Source of the DNA: Epiperipatus broadwayi
Lineage: Eukaryota; Onychophora; Udeonychophora; Euonychophora; Peripatidae
Length of the DNA stretch: 64,000 nt
Reading direction: 5' to 3'
Assembly: GCA_028023455.1 (NCBI GenBank)
Contig: JAQFVV010012507.1
Coordinates: 2,429,456-2,493,455 of the forward strand
Shown in pieces: positions 35,398 to 46,381 of the stretch (positions are counted from its first letter, which is position 1; every line of letters begins with the position of its first letter). A program made the position numbers and the translations under genes. The notes below the pieces were generated by a model. The model was not told the DNA's origin and made no database searches. It saw only the letters and a list, made by a program, of their open reading frames with translations.

Positions 35398-37404
35398 AAA
35401 CATACCATGATTCAAAAAAAGTGTCATACCATGTTTACAATAAATAAGATTTTTTAAATACAGACATTGAAAGTGTTTATATTTGAATTACAATTGCTAT
35501 AAGGAAAGCTAGAAAATTATACTGGAATCAACACATAAATTAAAATATATATTTTGGAAATCTTAATTATATGTTTATATGTTGTCAAAACAATATTGTA
35601 TACTGAACAACCATAGGAAAAACATTTACTATTCTTTACACATTTTATGTTTATATCATAGAATGCTATAATATTTTCATGCATAATTTTCAGGAAGTTA
35701 ATAATAGAATTTTTAGATTGTGTATTTATACCTTTTATCAATAAAACTATATTAATTTTAACAATAGATTCAAATCTATAAAAAGGACTGTGCATTTCAG
35801 TAACATCTAAAAATGCAATTCCATGGTATTTCAAGATCTGTTATCCTGCTAATCAAAGGAAAAATACCACAATAAAATGATCAAATTTCAAATAGTCATA
35901 TAGTAACATATCAATATATGCTATTTTATATGTTAATGAATAATCAAAATCATTCATCAGCTTTAGTGAAACATCTTAGTTATATAGTTGTATATTTTCA
36001 AAAATGCATGGATATACAACACTGGATGAATACAATTCTAATTACATATTTCTGTCAGCAAACAATTACTTAATTTTCAGTATTTTTTTTAAAAAAAATA
36101 CTATTTATAACTTTCAATCATTGAGCTTCAATATTATTTACATATACTTGTTGTAAATCCAGCTTTTGTAATTGTAATTAAACTTTATTATAATAATGTA
36201 CCCTTGATATAACACACAAATGTTAATCTTTATCTTCCTTAAAACAAACCATTTGATTGTATATAAAATACATTCATAAATTTATAATTGACTTAAATTT
36301 ATATCAGTATGACAGTATGATTTATCATCTTATTAATAATATATTTTTCATGCAATTTTGTATAACTACAACCAATTGCATACTGTAATCCTTCCATCTT
36401 TCTCCCAACATATTTTGTACCATGATATAAAATAATTAGTGTTCAAATTTCAAAGTATGATGAGTCAAATTAATGAAATTACCTTCTTAAACAAGAATAT
36501 GACTTTTTACTGAGATTTTTTTTTAGTTTCTTTTACCCATATCAGTCAATAATAACTTAATAACCTACTTGAAATTCATATCAACCTAACTATTTATTTA
36601 CTAAAATTAAAAGTTCTTTCTTTAAATGTTAAAATAAAAATTAATAATTTTATTGTAAAATTTAAAAAATTTATTCTGAAATTTGTCATTGTAATACTAA
36701 GAAAACCATTTCTCAAATAACAAAAAAGAAAAATATATCTCTCATTCTTTAATTCTACAATTATAATAAAAACAATAATAAAGGATATGTTGAGTTTTGT
36801 TATTTTTTTGATAACCACATTCATCGTTTTTTTAAAATTATTTTTGATGAAATCTGTACATGTATTATAATAAGATTTGTACTTAAACCCCAATCAAGAT
36901 AAGTGATGAGCATACTGAAGGGCATTACCAGTTTAATGTTAGACACACAATAGTAATATTTTCTGCTTATTATAGTTCATTGATATAGATATGTCTCTAT
37001 GATATGCATGGCAATTTAATAACATTTGAGCTAGGATCCCACATCTTTATTTTTTAAATAAGTATTCCATCAATCACAATATTGCACTGCTTAACTATGT
37101 TAAATGATAGAGTGCCTGAATAAGAATTACAAATAGGCCAAATTTAAAATTCGACATTTTATCCATATGGTACATGTAATATAATGCATCAATACACTCT
37201 TAAATAATGAACTCCACAGTAAGGGGAGGCATGAAGAAGTCATTTCTACAATGTAATGGTTTTTAATAACTTTCATTACATTCTCTTTTTATTACTATAA
37301 ACTAAAATATTTCTTTCATCTTTCATTGCCTGATCAATGTTTTAATGATATACATTATATATATTATAATGGTTGGATTGAATATAGATCAAAAGAGTTT
37401 TACC
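35398..37404. other. Intron 2: AT-rich, no recognisable feature
   Basis: ORFs on the minus strand (35517-35834 and 36594-36893) are I/F/K/N-rich low-complexity translations of AT-rich DNA. No RNA gene or repeat of note. Confidence 0.6.
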
Positions 37405-37468
37405 GTATCTGCCATACAGGGTGCCACCAGGCATTTGAACCTGGAAAATTTATATAGTAGGCAGATAC
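37405..37468 (-). repeat. tRNA-like SINE relic, copy 2, with 9-bp closing stem
   Basis: GTATCTGCC at 37405-37413 and GGCAGATAC at 37460-37468 form a perfect 9-bp stem. Between them, on the minus strand, CCAGGTTCAAATGCCTGG is a textbook T-arm (5-bp stem, TTCAAAT loop) followed by TGGCACCCTG. The block CAGGGTGCCAC plus T-arm is shared with 19935-19970, which indicates a dispersed tRNA-derived repeat. No intact anticodon arm was identified. Confidence 0.45.
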
Positions 37469-37749
37469 GTAAGTTAAAAAAAATTTTTTTTATATATATT
37501 TTATTCCGACCATCAGCCCAATGCCACTAGCTCAGTGAGACACAGAGATATATAAAATACAAATTCTTATCTAATAATATTTCAATTAAATAATAATAAA
37601 AATAAGAGAAGCCACTGCCAGTAATAACACATACAAACATTTATTAAACATATATAAATTTAAAATTATTTTAGTATGTTTATTTTAATTTTTTTAAATA
37701 AAACATTAAAACTTTACCTTAGATTTTAATTCACAATTTAACTGTTTTT

Positions 37750-38250
37750 ATTTTATTTTGAAAGTTCACACAGATGAATTTAATATTTATTAGAGTGTCA
37801 AGTATGAATAGACTATATAGATTGCATTTGAAAAGAAAATATTCTATCCCTTATTTAACCTTAGGCCAAAAGTTCGCAGTCAAACCAACTTCAATCCATC
37901 TGATACATCGATGTATTCAATGCAGCATGAATATGACAGCACAAATACCACACTGTCAGGAATGTACATCTGAACAGCATGGTTATAGAAGACATTGACT
38001 CTCATCCAGAACAGGAATACTACATCTGTCTGACAAGAAAAGCAATAAAAAAAACTCCATAGGAAGGGACTGCATTTTCTATCTTACTATCCCATTCCAT
38101 AGGCTACAAAGCGATGATCCAAGGAGCAGGGAATGCCATCTGTCTCCGTTGGTCAATAAGAAAGGCTTATTTCACCTGAGTGCAGCGTATAAGGTGATTC
38201 TGCATGTAGCAGACCTCATACTACATTTACTAATTACACCAATATATCCA
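37750..38250. other. GC-richer unidentified block
   Basis: It contains a 74-codon + strand ORF (37774-37998) with several Cys/His in its C-terminal half, and comparatively complex sequence to about 38230. I recognise no domain. It may be an old repeat; downstream sequence (38250-39740) is ordinary AT-rich intron with overlapping ORFs near 38608-38891 on both strands that look like chance. Confidence 0.35.
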
Positions 38251-39743
38251 ATCCATTGACCCAATTTATCTAAGAAACAAATAACCTAAGATTAACCCTC
38301 CCTTAAACTAACATAACTTTACTAATCTATGCAGCCATTCATGCCCAACTTCCATTTAACATTTATTAAAAGTTGTTTATACAAAAAAAAAATCATAATA
38401 AAAACTTAAAAGAACGAAAAAATAAATTAATGGAAATGATTTAAAAAAAATATATATTCAATAAAATAATTAATAAATAATTGAGTCAGATAGGAAATTC
38501 TACTTCTATTTAAATATTGAGAAGTTTTTGGAATTAAAGTTCTTACTGTTTTGAAAATGTTCATTAGCTATATAGTTCTTACTGCTTTTAAAAAAAATCT
38601 GTAGTTTCTAATTGCTTGTAATTTGGAAGGTGTTAATTCCCATGAAGTCATGAGGAGATTGGTGTGCAGTTAGCCATTGGTCCTTTATTGTTGCTGGTAT
38701 TTTATTGCCAGGCCCAGATGTCCTATAGTCCGCAATATGGGAAAACGATGTTTCATTTTTTAGAACAACTGAAGGAAATGAAAGTGCATCTTTCAATCCC
38801 TTCTCCTCCAACTCTCTCCTACTTAACACATGTCACATCTCTATCTTCTCTAATTAATTTTTTTATTTCCAAACTTTTCCTTTTATTGTAAACTTTTGGA
38901 TCCAGTGGACATTATGTCATGACGATGATGATCTTTTCATTGAGGTCCGTTTCCTGAGGGATTTCTTTTATTGGCTATTAGTTTCTATTGTTTTTTCTCC
39001 TATCTGATCTTTACTTATACATTTTGAAATGCCTAAGGGCTAGCTTACTTTTAACTAATTAAAATAATCATTTCCATTTTACAATAGCATTAATTATTTT
39101 TTTTTACAAACTTAAAGATATATTTTTATCTTTAAATCTTTACTGAAAATCTAGTTTTAAAATACTTTTTTTTCTTCCTTTTAATAAAGTTTTCTTTTAA
39201 TAATTTTTCATCTCTGCAATTTTATATATTAGAGTTTAGATAATTTTTAACTTTCAATTTTTAATTCTTAAAAAAGAAGTTTTTATTTGTGAACTTTTAT
39301 TTTTCATGACTAATATTTAGAAAAAAAAATTAATGTAACAGTGTATGTGCCCGTTACAATATATATATATATATAATTAGCTAAAATTGCATAATATGTA
39401 GATAATGTTAATCTGTAAACTAAATTAACATTAAATACAATAATAAAAAAATAACTAAATAAGATATAAAATATTAATTACATTTGACATTAACAAAATT
39501 TTGTGATATGTCACATATATACAAAACAGTTTTACTTTTCATCCAGGCTATTCATATATGATTAAGTCTGTTTATTCTTAGTTTTTTTATTTCATTACCA
39601 AATGATTGAAAAATTGATTTATTTATGTATCTTTATTGTTGGCTAACAAATGAATAATTCAATTAAATAAACCTTTTTTTTATTATTATTTGGCTCAGGT
39701 TTTTAATCTAATAATTGTCAGGATTTTTTTTTCATATATTAAA

Positions 39744-39824
39744 TGCGTTGACCAGGAAACGCGGGAAGCGAACCCGGGCCAGCTGTTTGGAAGGCAGCTA
39801 TGCTAACCGCTAGTCCACCAACTC
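39744..39824 (-). pseudogene. tRNA-Gly(UCC)-like sequence, damaged
   Basis: Read on the minus strand from 39824, the sequence has a D-arm region (GGTGGACTAGCGGTTAGCAT), an anticodon arm with loop CTTCCAA (anticodon TCC at 39789-39791), CCCGGGTTCGCTTCCCG in the T-arm region and TCAACGCA at the 3' end. This follows eukaryotic tRNA-Gly(UCC) closely up to the T loop. About 7 extra bases then separate the T-arm from the acceptor strand, and the first acceptor pairs and one anticodon-stem pair are mismatched. It is therefore probably a tRNA pseudogene or SINE head rather than a working tRNA. It lies antisense in the PDZ gene intron. Confidence 0.65.
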
Positions 39825-40967
39825 TTCTTTTTTCTATCTTTTGCTGGCAAATAAATAATTTATTGTATTAAATAATACATGCTTGTTTTTTTTTTTTTTT
39901 TTTTGGTTGGCAAGTGAATAAGTTTATTAAATAATTCTTGGTTTTTTTTTGGCTGATCTATTTAGATATGTTTTCTTTCTTTTATAATATATGAACAAAT
40001 ATAATTTTGGAGGAAGTCAGCAATCATGACTTCAATTTATGCTCACCGTTTCTCTAAACAATGATGAGCATCATTTACCTTTCAGGCTAGGACTGGATCT
40101 TCACAACTATCTCATCTATGGATCTGCATGCTAGGACTGCTAAGGGAAACTTGAGCCACAAAATATTATCAAACTGGAAGCATACTGAGCCATTTCATAT
40201 TTTTTAATAATAAAATACTAATTTTTACAAACAAGTAAATTGTCCTGTATGAACTTCAATACAGAAGGCTGTGGTGAACCATATTTTCTATTCAATGATG
40301 AGTTCATTTTTTTTTCTTTTGTAAAGCTGACAATCTTAGATCCATTCTCTCTGCTAGCAAAATATGTTTTGTTTTAATCTTTTATTGTAGCCTTTTATAA
40401 CTATCTCTATTCTTATCAAAAAATATTTATTAAAAAAATATTGTTTGACTTCTTCCATCTACCTTCAAAACTTACTTTATTTATTTCAATCTTGTTTATT
40501 GATCACCAACAATTAAAATTAAGAAATAAAAAAAAGAAAAGAATAAGAATGGGGAAATATTGTTTCTTTACAAATTTGAATTTGTTTCAAAACCAACTCC
40601 AATTAAGTATTAAATTTAATAATTTGATATCACTTTCTTCCTTTTTAATTCTGATAATTCTGTTTTCTTTTTATAATGAACAATATTTTAATCTGTTTTA
40701 CTTGTTTTTATTAAAATTATAAGGTATTGTTATTAACTTTTTCTTTTTTAATAAAGAGACAAAATATTAAAAATAGAGTACTATGGGAATTGCATTAACT
40801 CTCTTTTTACCGAACCTATATTATTATAATGTCTGTCCTTTCTTAACCTATAGCTAGCTACTCAGTGCTACAGCATAGCAATTTTTTATTTAAATACTAT
40901 TATAGATGTGTGTATATGTTTATACTTAAAACTCATCTGTGTTATGCATATGTTTGTTGAAAAGCAT

Positions 40968-40999
<32 letters not shown>

Positions 41000-41335
41000 G
41001 GACAATGCAATAAACAATATATCCACTATCTCCTAATTTAAGCATTCACTAGGTGGGGATTGAGATATTCTTGCTATTTACACATTTATATAAATAATAT
41101 CCTTTCTACAGTAAAAGTACTATTTATCCTAACATTATATATGTATAAAATCATTATTAAGGTAATTAATAATGTAATATAATGTTGATTTATGAGTTTT
41201 TAAAGAAGGCTGATAAGCAGTTGAAGCTGAAATAATAAAGAAAATATTTGTTTTACAAGTACAAAAATAGTTAGTGATTTTTTTCAAACATTTAGCCACC
41301 ATTATAATTCCAAAAACATCACTTCATTTTTAATA
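39825..41335. other. Intron 2: AT-rich, no recognisable feature
   Basis: T-rich runs near 39881-39904, an (AT)n plus (AC)n microsatellite at 40970-41000, and a low-complexity ORF at 40441-40722. Nothing else to support. Confidence 0.6.
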
Positions 41336-41450
41336 TTTTACATCAGTGTTTCTCAATCTTTTTCTTTCTGTGGACCATTTAGATTCCAGAAAAAATTTCC
41401 ATGGACCAGTAACATACTTAAAATAAATTCTTATTTTATTTTTATCCGTG

Positions 41451-41454
<4 letters not shown>

Positions 41455-41484
<30 letters not shown>

Positions 41485-41523
41485 CAATTTATCCGTGATT
41501 ATATATATATATATATATATAAT
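41455..41523. repeat. (AT)n microsatellite, duplicated with TCCGTGATT spacer
   Basis: Two AT tracts are each preceded by ATCCGTGATT and followed by AATCAA, so the tract with its flanks was duplicated. It borders the 3' end of RTE copy 2. Confidence 0.85.
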
Positions 41524-42265
41524 CAACCATTATCATTCCACTGCAGGATGAAAGTCTCTCCAAGTTCAATCCATCTTGTCCATTCTCTAACCTCTCTTCT
41601 TCTCATCATCCCTGCACACTTTCTTATTTCATCCATACGTCTCATACGTAGTCTCTTTCTGGGTTTTTTATAATCTATTGGAATCCTGTTTAAGATTTTA
41701 ATTATTCATCTATTATCATCTGTTCTAGCAATATGCCCAGCCAACTTCACTTTAGTCTTTTAATTCTTTCAATGATGTCAATAATACCATACCTATTTGT
41801 TTTCTTACCGAAGTATTGCATTTTCAATTTCTTCTTATTACTCCTAACATGCAAGACTTCATACTTCTTTGAGGGGTCTGAAGTCTCTATTTTACTCTTA
41901 TATTAAGTGTCCAAATCTCAGATCTGTAAGTAAGAACTGGTAAAACACAATTATTTAAAATCTTCCTTATCAATCATATGGTCATATTTCCTTTTAATAT
42001 TAAGTTATTTCTACCAAAAGCACTCTAACCAAGTTTAATTCTATGACTAATTTCATCCATTATGTTTCCATGTGTAGTAATAATCTGCCCAAGGTATTTA
42101 TAGTTGTAAACTTCTAACTCATCATTATCAATCTCTATTTTTATCTTTGGAGAAAATCCCCTGAACATTACTTTAGTCTTTTTTAACATTTGTATTTAAT
42201 CCTACTTTCATCTGTTATCTCTTGCAACCTTTCCTGAAGCTCTGAAGCATTATTTGCAAAAACAA

Positions 42266-42607
42266 CTACATATCTGAAAAGTTTAAATAACTTAAATAAT
42301 CTCCATTTACTTGTATTCCTTTAGCTTCCCATTTTAATCTACAAAATACTTTTTGCAGCACTGTTGTAAAATGATTTGGAGATATGGAATCACCCTGTCT
42401 TACACCCGTCTCAATGTTAACTTTCCTAGTATCATTATGGAATCTAATTGTTGCTGTTGTATTTTTATAAATATTTTTCAGAATATGACAGTATCCTGAG
42501 TGTATAATTTGATGATCCGGTGCTTTAATTGTCAAAGAAATGCTTATCAAATCAAATGCTTTTTCATAATCTACAAATCCAAAGCATAAATGAGAACTCA
42601 TATTCAT
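42266..42607 (-). pseudogene. RTE reverse transcriptase core fragment
   Basis: A 113-codon open piece of LINE copy 2. It contains the conserved FVDYEKAFD (first catalytic Asp), GVRQGDSISP and the start of the catalytic loop, LSYLNFSD, where intact RTE proteins have FADD. The second catalytic Asp pair is thus damaged and the frame stops just after. It corresponds to RT palm motifs A to C. Confidence 0.8.
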
Positions 42608-43975
42608 TGGTCCTTTCTATAATTTCTCTCAATACTTGGATGTGATCTACTATACTAAAATCACTTTTTAAATCTAGCGTGCTCTTTTGGTTGGTTGAAA
42701 TACATTGTGCTCTGTAGACCAGTTTTAATTATCATTATATAAATTTTGTATAAAACTGACAAAAGACTGATAGCTGTGTAATTTTTAATATTTTTTATAA
42801 CTTTAAAAAATATTAATATTAATACTGCATTCTTTCAATCATCTGGTACATCTTTATCATTTAAACATTTGATATATAACTTTGCCAGAATTTTTTCTAT
42901 TTCTTCACTTGCTTCTTTTAATATCGATTATAATTCCATCATTACCTGGAGCTTTGACCCTTCTTCATAATCATAATTACCTGTCTCACTTTATAATTTA
43001 AAATTCTGGGCAATTCAGAAGATATAATAGATGTAGGAGGCACTTGTTCTTTATTATTAGATAATTCTTGATAAACTCTTCTACCCATTTCATGATGTTA
43101 TATCTCTCTCTTTTTTTACTTAATGCAGATATAAGTTTCCTACCAATACCAAAATGTTAGTTTTACACTCTTGAGATTTTATTTTCTTCTACAACTAATT
43201 CACACTTATATTTCCTTATATCATTATTAACTTTTTTTCAGACCATTTTACAAAATTTGAGATATTTAATCCTTCTTAATACATTATTTTTATACATCTT
43301 CATGTTTTTTTCTTCATAAATTCTCTAGTCTCAGTAGAAATTTTATTGATCAATAGCTACTTTTTTCTATCAGCTTTCTTTATTGCAGTTTTTAAAAGTG
43401 TATCAGTTATTTTCCTATTAATTTTATTCAAATCTGAATCACATTCAAAACCTACTAATATTTGAAAATGTTTTGCAAGTTCTAGTTTAAATTCATGAGA
43501 ATGTTTCTGAAGATTATGAATATCAACTGCAAATATTGTTTTTTAAAATAATTTTTGTCTGTCTAGTTTTGCAATAACACATATTTTACATCTTACTATT
43601 TGATGATCACTTCCTGTATCAAATTTATTAAGAACATTACAATATTGAAATATGTGCTTTCAGTTAGTCAGAATGTAATCCAATTCTGCTGTGTCTTCAT
43701 TTGGATGCTTCCATGTTCATTTCCTTTTAACAGTTTTCTCAAAAAAAGAATTCATAATATAAAGGTTTTCTTTTTCTGCAAACCCTACAAGTCTATGTCC
43801 TCTCTCATTTCTTTTACCATAACCCAATTTTTTCTACAATACTTTCATCTTTCAGTTGTTTACTGATTCTAGCATTAAAGTCTCCTATAACAAATTTAAA
43901 ATGTTGTTTACTTTGATCAAACACCTTTTGTACATCCATATTAAAATATTCTACTTCTTCATCACTATGAGAACT

Positions 43976-44170
43976 TCATGGTGCATAAAGCTGAATTATT
44001 TGCATTTGGTATCTGCTATTAAATTGAATAACTAACCTTGCCACTCTGTCCAATACACAATCAATCTCCACATTGTTGTTCTTCCACCTTTTATTTATAA
44101 TGAATCTGATTCCACTTGTACTTCCAATATTTGTGCTTTTGTAATAGAGTACATGCCACTTTTTTATCAA
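43976..44170 (-). pseudogene. RTE endonuclease fragment
   Basis: A 64-codon open piece upstream of the RT in the same LINE. It contains GIRFIINKRW, a basic/Asn stretch and a QIIQLYAP end, matching the central beta strands of the AP-endonuclease-like domain. The downstream GDFNA motif is at 43862-43894 in another frame. Confidence 0.75.
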
Positions 44171-44558
44171 TTGTCACTTTACCTTTTTTTTAACATCACA
44201 AAGTCAAATAATGTCCGATTGAATATGAGACAATTCTTCATATTCTTGTAATCTACCTTCACATGAAAGTGATCTGCAGTTAAATACTTAAATAAAACAT
44301 CCATTAACAAATGGCAGCTTGGGTCCACAATCAGGTGATACTTAGCACCCTCTATCTTTGGCCACCAACCACTGCATTGACTGGTGACTTTACAGCTTCC
44401 TGGGAATAAGGGCCATGATTTATATGTGTCTGTCTTGATTGCATACATCTATTAGAAAACAGTTTTTCATTCATGTATACATTCATTCTGCCTTATCAGG
44501 CAACTGTTGAGAAAGATCATGAAGTCTCCTTTCAGTTAATAACATACTCCTTTTTGCA

Positions 44559-44559
<1 letters not shown>

Positions 44560-44596
<37 letters not shown>

Positions 44597-44597
44597 G
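44560..44597. repeat. (AT)n microsatellite
   Basis: About 34 bp of AT dinucleotide at the 5' boundary of RTE copy 2. Confidence 0.9.
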
Positions 44598-44712
44598 TAC
44601 CTATATTGATATAGGCACATATAATTTTTATCTAAAATTATTATTAAAGTAATCTTTCATAAAAGAAAAACATAAAATTAAATGTTGAAGAATTTATTGC
44701 AGCTTGTTTTCG

Positions 44713-44773
44713 GAAAAGATAAGAATTAAATAGTTGTCTAGCATTAGTTTTTGAAAAGATAAGAATTAAATAG
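44713..44773. repeat. Short tandem duplication
   Basis: GAAAAGATAAGAATTAAATA occurs twice about 40 bp apart (near 44713 and 44754), followed by a G-rich AGGGGGGAGGGGGAG run. Confidence 0.75.
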
Positions 44774-45180
44774 AGGGGGGAGGGGGAGTCTTGGTTTAAG
44801 AAATGAAACTAAGGGTTGTGAAAGGAAGTAAAGAGTTTTATTAGTATTCGTAAAAATATAATTTGAAAAGGTTAAAACATACAAATCTCTTTTCATTCAA
44901 TTTTAATTAAAGAAAAAATAATGTTAAAACTAAATAGTAAATTGTATTAAAATATATGTGCGTATATATTTGAGATTTGTAAATAAATAAAATGTATGTG
45001 AAATAAAAGAAGATTATCATTAAAAACACGGCAATGGCTATTAATAAAATAAAACAACACGTTTTATTGCATGGCTATTACTAATTAAGCAATCTTCCAA
45101 AACACGTTTATCAAATGATTATCATTGGAATTTGATAACAGATCTTTGCTGGAGATATTAGAAAGACAACAAGGCGCAGG

Positions 45181-45217
45181 TATAAATAGACCTTTTTTTA
45201 TCGGACAGTATTCAGTT
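45181..45217 (+). promoter_or_regulatory. TATA box plus TCAGTT initiator, probable retroelement promoter
   Basis: TATAAATAG at 45181-45189 is followed by TCAGTT at 45212, 31 nt from the first T of the TATA box. This is the spacing of RNA polymerase II core promoters, and TCAGTT is the common initiator of arthropod genes and LTR retrotransposons. It reads on the + strand inside the hAT shell. Downstream there is no long ORF. Confidence 0.45.
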
Positions 45218-45300
45218 CCACAAATTAATTGAGTTGAGACAATCAGTTCACAAAGTTATTGAGAGAGTGCAGTTCGGAAATTAATTGAGTCAGTTAAGAA
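45212..45300 (+). repeat. Degenerate ~36-bp tandem repeat downstream of the initiator
   Basis: CAGTTCCACAAATTAATTGA, CAGTTCACAAAGTTATTGAG and CAGTTCGGAAATTAATTGAG follow one another at intervals of about 37 bp. The repeat begins at the initiator itself. Confidence 0.65.
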
Positions 45301-45955
45301 ACAAAATGCAGTGCTGAGAATATTTTGGAACCCACGTTCACCTCCAGCCCAGATGTCCGAGAAAACAGCAGATCTGCCCGTGAAATAAGGTCAGCTTAAC
45401 ATCTTAGAAAATCTCCGTCAGTATCTATTTGTCTCCAATAGTAATAATCGTGAAAATCAGGAAACTCAGCAAGGAAACGTCCCAGCCAGCTGGAAGCATT
45501 CATACTGGAAGAAACAACAAACAAGAAGAAAACAAAGTGTTAAATCTATGTTCAAAATCCTAGGTAAAACATTTGCTTATTTTTGTTTATACTGTAATAG
45601 CCATTGCATTTCATTAATTCGTGCGAATCCTCCAAGCGTCTAATTATGTGAACTCGATATCATTCATAAATGAACTATTGATATGTGTGTGATTAAATTT
45701 CAAATGCTATGTAGTCCTTTATTATCATTATTATGTGTGTGCATGAGTTAATATGTGCGTGATCATTCTATCAATATTTATTAGTTAAATTAGAGTGTTC
45801 TGTTATTGAATCTATAGAAATATTTAGACTATTTAGAAATGTTAATTTAAAATATGCGTGTGTTTTATTAGAATTATAAAATGTTTAAATTTAGTAAATA
45901 AATGTTAGTTAATAAATTATCTTTAAAATTAAACTTTATTTGTCGGTCAATTCTT

Positions 45956-46033
45956 TTTATCAATTCTTTTTATCAATTCCTTTTTATCAATTCTTTTACA
46001 ATTCTTTTATAAATTCTTTATCAAGTCTTTTAA
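45956..46033. repeat. ~14-bp tandem repeat (TCAATTCTTTTTAT-like)
   Basis: Five to six degenerate head-to-tail copies of a TCAATTCTTTTTAT-like unit; divergence increases towards 46033. Confidence 0.8.
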
Positions 46034-46151
46034 CCACTAATTAGGTATAATCTATTAGTGATTACAAATAGCTGAGCTAGTCGTGGATTTAGGAGATGAG
46101 TTAGTGGCCATTGCTTAAAGTGCGTTATTTGTTCATCCTTGAATAGATAGC

Positions 46152-46160
46152 TGGCGCCCG
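46152..46160 (+). other. Primer-binding-site-like motif
   Basis: TGGCGCCCG is the 9-nt start of the lysine-tRNA primer-binding site used by many LTR retroelements. It lies about 970 bp downstream of the TATA/initiator pair in the same orientation, where the 5' LTR of an element would end. The preceding bases are not the usual CA, and no gag follows, so this is suggestive only. Confidence 0.3.
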
Positions 46161-46381
46161 TGTTTATACACAAACAAAAAAAGTGCTTTGAACTTGGTGT
46201 TGAACTCAACAGTCGAGAAGTTACGTCCTGGAAATGTAACGTTAGTTATATACTTTATAGCTATCGTTTGGGCATACATACTCTCCGAGTATGTTCTTCT
46301 CTGCCTAAGAGACCGGTGATTCGAATACACATATTCGAACCCGGTTCAATATATATATATATATATTACTGGTTTAATTCC

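Larger units (their letters stand above)
41524..44563 (-). mobile_element. RTE-type LINE, near full-length copy 2, decayed
   Basis: The minus-strand element runs from an MAAKRSM-like start near 44563 to its 3' end beside the AT tract at 41524. The endonuclease part includes INKRW and QIIQLYAP (43976-44170) and GDFNA (within 43862-43894). The reverse transcriptase part includes FGFVDYEKAFD, ETGVRQGDSISP and LSYLNFSDM, the last in place of the YADD-containing block (42266-42607). The C-terminal part includes WMDEIRK near 41620. Endonuclease, RT and short C-terminus in one ORF with a short simple-repeat tail is the RTE plan. Many stops and shifts make it inactive. It sits inside the hAT shell. 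Confidence 0.85.

Noticed and set aside
35517-36893. Minus-strand ORFs of 105 and 99 codons
   Set aside because: Composition is that of random AT-rich sequence; no motif or repeat support.
43600-43866. 88-codon + strand ORF
   Set aside because: Antisense shadow of the RTE endonuclease region.
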